Part shown: in pieces, positions 9,734 to 14,586 of the stretch
How positions within the stretch are numbered: position 1 is the first letter of the stretch
Layout of the letters: every line of letters starts with the position of its first letter
NCBI GenBank assembly: GCA_947643295.1
Contig: CANRVM010000017.1
Coordinates: 1 to 14,586 of the forward strand
Origin: an uncultured Mycoplasmatota bacterium
GTDB lineage: Bacteria > Bacillota_I > Bacilli_A > RF39 > UBA660
DNA: 14,586 nucleotides
Direction of reading: 5' to 3'
Position numbers and translations under genes: made by a program
Notes under the pieces: model-generated
Told to the model about the DNA's origin: nothing
The model's input: the letters and a program-made list of their open reading frames with translations, nothing else
Database searches by the model: none

Positions 9734-10510
9734 ATGGCACGCCACAAAGTAGAAATTAGTGGTGTGAATACAGCAAATATTCAAGTTTTAACTAATGAAG
9801 AGATGAGAAACCTCTTTATAAAAATGAAGGAGAATGATCCCTTCGCAAGAGATGAGTTAGTTAAAGGGAATTTAAAATTAGTATTAAGTATTTTAAAAAG
9901 ATTCAATAATCGTTGTGATAATATGGATGATTTATTTCAAGTGGGTTGTGTAGGTCTTTTAAAAGCGATTGATAATTTTGATATAGGGCACGAAGTGAAA
10001 TTTTCAACTTATGCTGTACCTATGATTTTAGGAGAAGTTAGGAGATATTTAAGAGACAATAACAGTATTAGAGTTAGTAGGTCTTTAAAAGATATTGCCT
10101 ATAAGACATTAAAATATAAAGAAGAAGTGATAGCTCAAAGAGGTGTTGAACCAACCATTGAGGAAATTGCTAAAAAACTCGACGTGGAACCATTCGATAT
10201 TGTGAATGCACTAGAGTCTTTACGAGAACCAGTTAGTATGTTTGAAGCTATCTATAATGACGGTGGAGATACAATCTATTTATGTGACCAAATAGAAGAT
10301 AAAAGGACAAATAGTAAGGATATGGAGATTAAACTAGCATTAAATGAAGCGATTGATAACTTAAGTGAAAGAGAACAGTTTATTTTAGGAGAAAGGTTTG
10401 TGACAGGAAAAACACAGATGGAAATTGCAGATGAACTAGCGATTAGTCAAGCTCAGGTCTCAAGATTAGAAAAGTCAGCAATAAAATCTTTAAAGAAAGT
10501 CTTAAGATAG
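9734..10510 (+). CDS. sigG: RNA polymerase forespore sigma factor SigG
   Basis: Late forespore-specific sigma factor directing genes for small acid-soluble proteins, germination receptors and DNA protection. The N-terminus MARHKVEISGVNT matches the SigG-specific start of Bacillus (MSRNKVEICGVDT). This selects the ATG at 9734 over the in-frame ATG at 9713, which would add seven residues encoded by the Shine-Dalgarno and T tract. The product is 258 residues, against 260 in B. subtilis. Region 2 includes DDLFQVGCVGLLKAIDNFD (65-83), KFSTYAVPMI and RRYLRDNN. Region 3 includes RVSRSLKDIAYK and the SigG hallmark IYNDGGD (173-179). Region 4 has the helix-turn-helix MEIADELAISQAQVSRLEK. It is not adjacent to spoIIGA-sigE, as it is in B. 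subtilis, within the visible sequence. No convincing SigF or SigG promoter was found upstream. The hairpin over its ribosome-binding site suggests translational control of readthrough mRNA. Confidence 0.97.
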   Translation: MARHKVEISGVNTANIQVLTNEEMRNLFIKMKENDPFARDELVKGNLKLVLSILKRFNNRCDNMDDLFQVGCVGLLKAIDNFDIGHEVKFSTYAVPMILGEVRRYLRDNNSIRVSRSLKDIAYKTLKYKEEVIAQRGVEPTIEEIAKKLDVEPFDIVNALESLREPVSMFEAIYNDGGDTIYLCDQIEDKRTNSKDMEIKLALNEAIDNLSEREQFILGERFVTGKTQMEIADELAISQAQVSRLEKSAIKSLKKVLR

Positions 10511-10533
10511 TAGTAATATCATATACTTTATTG

Positions 10534-10545
10534 GGTGATTACATG
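10534..10545 (+). promoter_or_regulatory. GGTGAT ribosome-binding site fixing the ylmC start
   Basis: GGTGAT pairs with the upstream half of the anti-Shine-Dalgarno (the GGUGAUC part of the 16S tail complement) and lies three bases before ATG 10543. A TTG at 10531 is in frame but would overlap this site, so the ATG is preferred. The same GGTGAT plus three-base spacing recurs before the yutH-like gene. Confidence 0.6.
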
Positions 10546-10770
10546 AGACTTTCTGACTTACAATCTAAGAATATCGTAAATGTTTTTGATGGAAAAAACG
10601 TTGGAAGTATTATTGATGCCAATATTAGTAATGACGGAAGTATTGAGTCATTAGTAATAGAGGCAAATAAGAAATTCTTATCCTTTTCAAAAGAGGAGGA
10701 TATGTTGGTTCCGTGGAGCGATATAACCAAAATAGGAGAAGATGTTATTTTAGTAAACCTAAAATTATAA
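10543..10770 (+). CDS. ylmC: YlmC/YmxH-family PRC-barrel sporulation protein
   Basis: A small 75-residue PRC-barrel protein. The blocks IVNVFDGKNVGSIID (11-25), EEDMLVPWSDITKIGEDVILV (51-71) and the overall length align with B. subtilis YlmC, which has IVNVSNGKKLGSIGD and ELVIPWRNIVKIGEDVILV. The molecular role in Bacillus is not well defined. The family is concentrated in spore formers, and ylmC also lies close downstream of sigG in Bacillus, so the synteny supports the call. It begins 32 bases after sigG with its own GGTGAT site, which suggests co-transcription with sigG, and its stop codon lies in the stem of the following terminator. Confidence 0.9.
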   Translation: MRLSDLQSKNIVNVFDGKNVGSIIDANISNDGSIESLVIEANKKFLSFSKEEDMLVPWSDITKIGEDVILVNLKL

Positions 10771-10809
10771 AAGGCAAGGATTGAAATAATTCTACTTGTC
10801 TTTTTTTTT
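10769..10809 (+). terminator. Intrinsic terminator after ylmC
   Basis: AAAAGGCAAG (10769-10778) pairs with CTTGTCTTTT (10795-10804), 10 pairs with one G-T wobble, around a 16-base loop. The T run extends from 10801 to 10809. It closes the sigG-ylmC transcript and separates it from yunB. Confidence 0.85.
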
Positions 10810-10822
10810 CATATGATTTAGT

Positions 10823-11542
10823 ATGATAAAGAAATTAAAAATACTTTTTGTTATTGTTTTGATGGCAATGCTTTGTTCCTTTTTTATGGTACAAAAAGTG
10901 GGAAAAAAAATAGGCTCATCTATTGCTAAATATTCTGAAATAGAGGCTAAAAGATTTAGTAGTTTCATGGTGAATAGAGCATTGAATAAAGAATTTATTA
11001 GTAGTTTGGATGATGATATTTTTACAACTAAAAGAAATAGTAATAATGAGATTGAAATGATTGATCTTAAAAGTAAGAAGGCAAACGAATTATTGGAAAG
11101 TGTGACCAAAGAGGTACAATCGAGTCTAATTAATCTAGAAAACGGCGCAATTTCTGATTTCAATTTGTCCAATACTTTTTATGGACTTCGATTTACTAAA
11201 AGAAAAAAAGGTGTTGTTTGTGAGATTCCAACAGGCGTTATCTACAGTAATCTTTTTTTATCCAATTTAGGTCCAGTTATCCCAGTTCGCTTTACTTTTA
11301 TTGGAGAAGTGACAACGAATTTGAAAACGAAGGTAAAAACGTATGGTATTAATAGTGTATATATGGAGGTATCCATCCATATTGAAGTAAGACAAAGAAT
11401 TACCATGCCACTTCGAACGGAAGAAGTAAATTCAAGTCTTGATATTCCATTAACGATTAAAATAATTCAAGGTACTATACCGAATTATTACCAAAATCAA
11501 ATTTTAGGTGATTCTTCTCTTTTTTCTTTACCGCTTACTTAG
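10823..11542 (+). CDS. yunB: Sporulation protein YunB
   Basis: Membrane-associated sporulation protein of the YunB family, which in B. subtilis is made in the mother cell under SigE; its biochemical activity is not known. Residues 6-23 form a single N-terminal membrane helix. The remainder is probably on the outer side of that membrane. The diagnostic C-terminal blocks are IPTGVIYSNLFLSNLGPVIPV (135-155), TNLKTKVKTYGINSVYMEVSI (165-185) and IKIIQGTIPNYY (212-223), matching Bacillus PLGQVTGNSLLGNLGPKIPVR and IKPYGINNALIDISI. Length is 239 against about 254. The ATG chosen keeps the lysine-rich start before the helix. It lies 13 bases after the ylmC terminator T run and has no visible Shine-Dalgarno. 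A two-codon ORF (ATG ATT TAG) ends one base before it. Confidence 0.9.
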   Translation: MIKKLKILFVIVLMAMLCSFFMVQKVGKKIGSSIAKYSEIEAKRFSSFMVNRALNKEFISSLDDDIFTTKRNSNNEIEMIDLKSKKANELLESVTKEVQSSLINLENGAISDFNLSNTFYGLRFTKRKKGVVCEIPTGVIYSNLFLSNLGPVIPVRFTFIGEVTTNLKTKVKTYGINSVYMEVSIHIEVRQRITMPLRTEEVNSSLDIPLTIKIIQGTIPNYYQNQILGDSSLFSLPLT

Positions 11543-11556
11543 AATGATGATATACT
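11527..11556 (+). promoter_or_regulatory. Possible SigA-type promoter for yutD inside the end of yunB
   Basis: TTTACC (11527-11532, four of six to TTGACA), an 18-base spacer and an extended -10 TGaTATACT (11548-11556, five of six in the hexamer). Transcription would start near 11563, giving a leader of about 20 bases before yutD. It would let yutD and the genes after it be expressed in vegetative cells independently of yunB. Pattern match by eye only. Confidence 0.45.
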
Positions 11557-11579
11557 GTTAGTGGATAGATGAGGATGAG

Positions 11580-11870
11580 ATGATGGAAAAAATAAAGATT
11601 AACAATATAGAGTACCAAGTAGTGAAAAAAAAAGGAGACTGTCTTAATATAGAAGAAATAGAAAGTCTTTTAACAGATTATTTTGAAAAATTTGATTATG
11701 TTTGTGGAGATTACTCTTATGATAAATTAAGGCTAAAAGGATTTTACGAAAAAAATAATAAAAGTGTCAGAAAAATCAACGATATTACATTGTTTGATGA
11801 TTATATAAAAGACTATTGTGCTTATGGTGCAAGATACTTTTTATTAAAAAAAAGCAATAAAGTATTGTAA
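11580..11870 (+). CDS. yutD: YutD family protein (DUF1027)
   Basis: A small cytoplasmic protein of unknown function, widespread in Bacilli. The family signature is FDYVCGDYSYDKLRLKGFY (38-56), equivalent to YDYIVGDWGYGQLRLKGFF in B. subtilis YutD, followed by LFDDYIKDYCAYGARYFLLKK (71-91), equivalent to the DEYIYEYCNFGCAYFVLKK end. Length is 96 against about 100. Two consecutive ATGs (11580 and 11583) are both reachable from GAGG at 11571-11574, so the start is uncertain by one codon. In B. subtilis yutD lies in the same chromosomal neighbourhood as yunB and yutH, as it does here. Confidence 0.87.
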   Translation: MMEKIKINNIEYQVVKKKGDCLNIEEIESLLTDYFEKFDYVCGDYSYDKLRLKGFYEKNNKSVRKINDITLFDDYIKDYCAYGARYFLLKKSNKVL

Positions 11871-11892
11871 TATTTTGTAAATATGATAAAAT
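11865..11892 (+). promoter_or_regulatory. Possible SigA-type promoter before the DUF1292 gene
   Basis: TTGTAA (11865-11870), a 16-base spacer and TAAAAT (11887-11892, five of six to TATAAT). A second overlapping reading (TTGTAA at 11875-11880 with TATATG at 11898-11903) is weaker. In such AT-rich sequence this is only suggestive. Confidence 0.3.
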
Positions 11893-11927
11893 AATGTTAT
11901 ATGAATAGTAAAGGGAGGTCTTCCGTT

Positions 11928-12200
11928 ATGGAAAATCAAGTAGATAAAAAAATGATGTCTATAGTAGCAGATGATGGTTCAGTAGAAGAAGTTGAAGTTA
12001 TTATAGCATTTGAATTTAAAGATAATAAAAAAGAATATGTTGTATATACCAAGAACGAAAAAGACGAAAACGGAAATATAACAGTATATGTCTCACACGT
12101 GGATAGAGAGTCAGGTGAACCTAAATTATTCGGCATTGAAGATGAGAGCGAATGGGGTCGCATCAAAGATGTATTACGTGAATTATCAAAAGATGAATAA
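11928..12200 (+). CDS. DUF1292 (YrzB-like) protein
   Basis: A 90-residue acidic cytoplasmic protein. The family pattern is visible: a first strand MMSIVADDGSVEEVEVIIAFE followed by KEYVVYTKN, then a charged loop, then ITVYVSHVD, then a C-terminal helix beginning DESEWGRIKDVL, where DUF1292 proteins have a D.EEW..I..V pattern. The function is unknown. I chose the ATG at 11928 because AAGGGAGGT (11911-11919) lies eight bases before it. An in-frame ATG at 11901 precedes this Shine-Dalgarno and has none of its own. In Bacillus the DUF1292 gene yrzB sits beside yrrK, so its position next to yutD is a different context. Confidence 0.85.
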   Translation: MENQVDKKMMSIVADDGSVEEVEVIIAFEFKDNKKEYVVYTKNEKDENGNITVYVSHVDRESGEPKLFGIEDESEWGRIKDVLRELSKDE

Positions 12201-12219
12201 CATGAAAGGAGTGTTTTAA

Positions 12220-12642
12220 ATGGATACAGCTTATAATACTTATGGTAACAATGCAATGGGAATGGGACTTGCAGATGCTGGTCTTAACAACACAGTTCAG
12301 ATGGAGGCAAACCAATCAGTCAATAATGTAATTTTAATAACTGATAGAATTGGTATCAATATGGTAAATAGAAACTTTAAAAGAAGTTTAGGTAGTAATA
12401 CAAGGAGTAGTGCAACCAAAAAAGCAAAATTTACTCCATCATCAAAACATAAAATCGAAGTTAAATACTCGGATTATGTTAAAAACAATCGTCAAACCCA
12501 AGCAAAGCAAATGTCAGATAATGTCGTTAGTATTGATGAATATAGAAAGCCAATAGCTACTGAAAGTGTACATTCAAATGTGCCATCGGCAACTTGTCAA
12601 AGACTTAGTGAAATAATTGATACAAAAACAAATCAAATATAA
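12220..12642 (+). CDS. Hypothetical protein, Asn/Ser-rich and basic
   Basis: A 140-residue protein I do not recognise. It has a good start: AAAGGAG at 12205-12211 with 8-base spacing to ATG, 19 bases after the DUF1292 gene. There is no membrane helix or signal peptide. The N-terminal part (1-35) is rich in Asn, Gly and Met. One ordered-looking strand/helix segment (SVNNVILITDRIGINMVNRNF, about 33-53) is followed by a basic, Ser/Thr-rich stretch (54-95), then DNVVSIDEYRKP (100-111). It ends in TAA at 12640, and the same frame stays open beyond that stop into the next gene, so the two could once have been one gene. The codon use resembles its neighbours, which argues against recent transfer. 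Confidence 0.7.
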   Translation: MDTAYNTYGNNAMGMGLADAGLNNTVQMEANQSVNNVILITDRIGINMVNRNFKRSLGSNTRSSATKKAKFTPSSKHKIEVKYSDYVKNNRQTQAKQMSDNVVSIDEYRKPIATESVHSNVPSATCQRLSEIIDTKTNQI

Positions 12643-12675
12643 AGGACAATTACACATCATGCTAGTATTATTGGT

Positions 12676-13656
12676 ATGAACAAGCATATATTTGCTAATA
12701 GTTGCAAACCAATAAAAGTGAATAATAGAAGTATCACAAATTGTATATTAAATAGCGGGAATTTAGAGAAATATTATGGAAAACCAGTTGAAAGCATTCA
12801 AATTAATCGTAATAATGATATAGATGTTGCTAGTGTTAATAAAAAAGAAGTAACAGAAAGTGTTAATGATGCATTTAAGATGCCAACAATGCCGTTAAAT
12901 GATACTTTCCAACTACCATCAATGGAGTTAAATGAAGGTATAGAAAAAACATCAGATACTATCGCAAAACCTTCTAGTGATATTTTATCTGATATAGAAA
13001 TGACACAACCAATTGAACTTTCAGATGAGAAAATGAATGTAACTAGTGAATATAATGTAGATTCATTATTTAAGAAAGATATTAATACTACTGATTTTCA
13101 ATTACCTTCTGTTGATAGCTTGAAAATGGATAGCATTGATGTAGTGTCAGATACTTCCTATAATGAAGTGCCAAGAACGGAAAAAAATGATAGTGAAATT
13201 GAAACTTCTAAAGAGAATATAAAATCATATATTTCTAATGCTAACTCGAAAGAAGGATTAGAAAAAATTAGAGCTGTTTTAGATGATGCATTAAAAACTA
13301 GCCATAATTTAGCAAATGTTCTTAGTACAAAAGAAACAGAACTTGTTGATGCCGAAAAACAAAAGGAACAATTAAATAAGGAAAATGAACAATTAGATAA
13401 ACAAAATGAACAAGTTTTTGCAAGACTTGTAGCAAATTGTGAAGATATTATGAAACGAAATAAAGAAATGCAGGAGAAGTATGAACAGGTAGAAGAGACA
13501 CTATCTATGAATAGACAAGATATAGAAGAGGGATTGAAACGTAGAGAGGAACAATTGAAATATAGGGAAGAGATACAAGGTTTGGTAGATATGGTAGGTA
13601 GTAATATTCCAAATAATGCATCTGTTAGTAGGAGTAGAAGAGGAAAAGCTGCATAG
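12676..13656 (+). CDS. Hypothetical coiled-coil protein with short repeats
   Basis: A 326-residue soluble, acidic protein that I do not recognise. Residues 1-50 are Asn-rich with possible strands. Residues 60-160 are low-complexity and probably disordered, with a repeated motif: FKMPTMPLND (67-76), FQLPSMELNE (78-87) and FQLPSVDSLK (141-150). Residues about 195-300 are Glu/Gln/Lys-rich with a strong heptad pattern, predicted as a long coiled coil, and the C-terminus ends in a basic tail SRSRRGK. The ATG at 12676 has no Shine-Dalgarno. The nearest purine run (AAAGGA, 12641-12646) is 29 bases upstream, and a six-codon ORF (12659-12679) ends on this ATG as ATGA. It lies in the same frame as the preceding gene, separated by one stop. 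The architecture suggests a structural or scaffold role, which is inference only. Confidence 0.65.
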   Translation: MNKHIFANSCKPIKVNNRSITNCILNSGNLEKYYGKPVESIQINRNNDIDVASVNKKEVTESVNDAFKMPTMPLNDTFQLPSMELNEGIEKTSDTIAKPSSDILSDIEMTQPIELSDEKMNVTSEYNVDSLFKKDINTTDFQLPSVDSLKMDSIDVVSDTSYNEVPRTEKNDSEIETSKENIKSYISNANSKEGLEKIRAVLDDALKTSHNLANVLSTKETELVDAEKQKEQLNKENEQLDKQNEQVFARLVANCEDIMKRNKEMQEKYEQVEETLSMNRQDIEEGLKRREEQLKYREEIQGLVDMVGSNIPNNASVSRSRRGKAA

Positions 13657-13677
13657 CAAAATCCTCTTTTTTGTTTT
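13638..13677 (+). terminator. Intrinsic terminator after the coiled-coil gene
   Basis: AAGAGGA (13638-13644) pairs with TCCTCTT (13662-13668). Inside it GCT/AGC (13648-13650 with 13655-13657) can form a second short stem. A T run follows (13667-13672, then G and four more T). The 5' arm lies within the last codons of the gene. It separates that transcript from yutH. Confidence 0.8.
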
Positions 13678-13723
13678 ATTAAATACATTTGATTCATATT
13701 CTTATATTAGAAAATCAAAAAGC

Positions 13724-13748
13724 AGGTGATACTATAAAGGAGCTAATT
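13724..13748 (+). promoter_or_regulatory. Two candidate ribosome-binding sites facing non-canonical start codons
   Basis: AGGTGAT (13724-13730) is followed three bases later by in-frame ATA (13734), the same spacing as the GGTGAT-ATG of ylmC. AAAGGAG (13736-13742) is followed three bases later by in-frame ATT (13746). No ATG in any frame occurs between 13657 and 13800. The only classical in-frame alternative is TTG at 13689, which directly follows the terminator tail and lacks a Shine-Dalgarno. Confidence 0.45.
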
Positions 13749-14586
13749 AAATATTATTATAATATTGGGGATATTGATATATATAAAAAAAATAAAGAGT
13801 ATGAATTTCATTATAATGGTGATAATTATTTATTTACACCTTTATATCGAAATGAAATGGAATTGATGGAAATTTATAGAATCACGGTTGATAAAGAGTA
13901 TTACGATCAATTGGTGCCAAATATCAACCAGCAATTTGTAACTAATATTTACAATAAGTATTACATATTAATTAGGAAGTCTAATATAAAAAGTGAAATT
14001 AAGGAGGTAATTTATAATAAAACGAAGGAGTTTGATTTTTATGGGCAAATTCATAGTCTCAATCATATTAATCATTCTAATTGGCCAGAATTATGGAGTA
14101 AAAAGATTGACTATATAGAATACCAGATATATCACTTTGAAAATAAGTATCCGATTATTGAACAGAGTATTCACTATTATATTGGAATGGCAGAAAATGC
14201 AATTTCTTATGTTGCAAGGATAAATAAGCAAGAGGAGTTCTTAACCGTATCACATATTCGAATACTAGATAAAAATTTTAATAATCCTCAAAATATTATA
14301 GTAGATTACAGGAGTAGAGATGTTTCTGAATATTTGAAATATAGATTTGTAAAGAAAGATTATAATTATGATGAAATAGAGAATCTATTATTTAATTTGA
14401 ATTTTGATTCTTCTTCCTTTGAATTACTATACGGTAGATTGGTTTATCCAAATTTTTATTTTGACTTATATGATGAGATTATCGATGGGGGTATACCAGA
14501 AAAGAGGATTATTGAGGTAGTTTCTAGGGCGGAAGAGTATGAGGATTATATTAACAATATATACCATATAATTAATCAAATAAAAA
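13734..14586 (+). CDS. yutH: YutH/CotS-family spore coat protein, 3' end outside window
   Basis: A spore-coat-associated protein with an aminoglycoside-phosphotransferase-like fold. 284 codons are visible and the frame is open at the window end. Matches to the family include an N-terminal strand pair (EYEFHYNGDNYLFTP), SNWPELWSKKIDYIEY (about 115-130), YYIGMAENAISYV (148-160) and DYRSRDVSEYLKYRF (191-205), then LLYGRLVYPNFYFDLYDEII. In the active-site positions, SHIRI (173-177) stands where kinases have HGD and DYRSRD where they have a metal-binding D, so it looks catalytically inactive, as expected for YutH. The start given is ATA at 13734, preceded by AGGTGAT, because homology begins at KELIKYYYNIG. 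TTG at 13689 or ATT at 13746 are alternatives. The first in-frame ATG (13857) is too far inside. Proximity to yunB and yutD matches Bacillus gene order. Confidence 0.78.
   Translation, partial: MKELIKYYYNIGDIDIYKKNKEYEFHYNGDNYLFTPLYRNEMELMEIYRITVDKEYYDQLVPNINQQFVTNIYNKYYILIRKSNIKSEIKEVIYNKTKEFDFYGQIHSLNHINHSNWPELWSKKIDYIEYQIYHFENKYPIIEQSIHYYIGMAENAISYVARINKQEEFLTVSHIRILDKNFNNPQNIIVDYRSRDVSEYLKYRFVKKDYNYDEIENLLFNLNFDSSSFELLYGRLVYPNFYFDLYDEIIDGGIPEKRIIEVVSRAEEYEDYINNIYHIINQIK

Noticed and set aside
10520..10527. CATATACT before ylmC resembling a SigE -10 element
   Set aside because: No matching -35 ATA at 16-18 bases upstream, and ylmC is close enough to sigG for co-transcription. AT-rich DNA gives such matches by chance.
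12659..12679. Six-codon ORF (MLVLLV) as a genuine leader peptide gene
   Set aside because: It is too short to support alone and its purine-rich site is 12 bases away. I keep it only as part of the coupling question for the next gene.
13158..13697. 179-codon open frame on the minus strand
   Set aside because: It is antisense to the coiled-coil gene, and its Ser/Cys/Phe-rich product is what the reverse of a Glu/Lys/Gln-rich coil gives. It has no start signals or family resemblance.
13671..13708. TTGTTT and TATATT or CATATT as a promoter for yutH
   Set aside because: Spacing is poor for every combination (18 bases only with a four-of-six -10), and TTGTTT is part of the terminator tail.

Overview
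The DNA is strongly AT-rich, uses TGG for tryptophan, and has tightly packed genes all on the + strand. It carries the forespore sigma factor SigG and several proteins otherwise known from endospore-forming Bacilli (YlmC/YmxH, YunB, YutD, YutH). This points to a chromosomal segment of an endospore-forming, low-GC member of the Bacilli, possibly an uncultured gut lineage near Erysipelotrichales or the RF39-like groups. That placement is an inference from gene content and composition. I see no mobile element, CRISPR array, tRNA or rRNA.

Bases 1-9014 hold an envelope and housekeeping set. A very large cyclic beta-1,2-glucan synthase (GT84, a cyclisation domain, GH94) is cut off at its 5' end by the window. 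It overlaps by 8 bases a glucose-6-phosphate isomerase (pgi), which is followed by an RluA-family pseudouridine synthase with an S4 domain. The pgi/glucan-synthase pairing suggests coupling of hexose phosphate flow to glucan synthesis.

Bases 9024-11542 are sporulation-centred. A membrane-anchored thioredoxin-like protein without the CxxC active site precedes sigG. The sigG Shine-Dalgarno lies in the 3' arm of a terminator-like hairpin whose T tract runs straight into the start codon. Then come ylmC/ymxH, an intrinsic terminator, and yunB.

Bases 11543-13677 run from yutD (possible promoter inside the end of yunB) to a DUF1292 gene, a 140-residue unknown and a 326-residue coiled-coil unknown, ending at an intrinsic terminator. 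The two unknowns are in the same frame with one TAA between them.

Bases 13683-14586 hold a 3'-truncated yutH/CotS-family spore-coat gene. It has no ATG or GTG start in a sensible place, and its best ribosome-binding signals point at AUA or AUU initiation. I find no wholly new system; the most notable signals are the sigG leader hairpin, the yutH start, the split pair of unknown genes, and the redox-dead thioredoxin-like protein.
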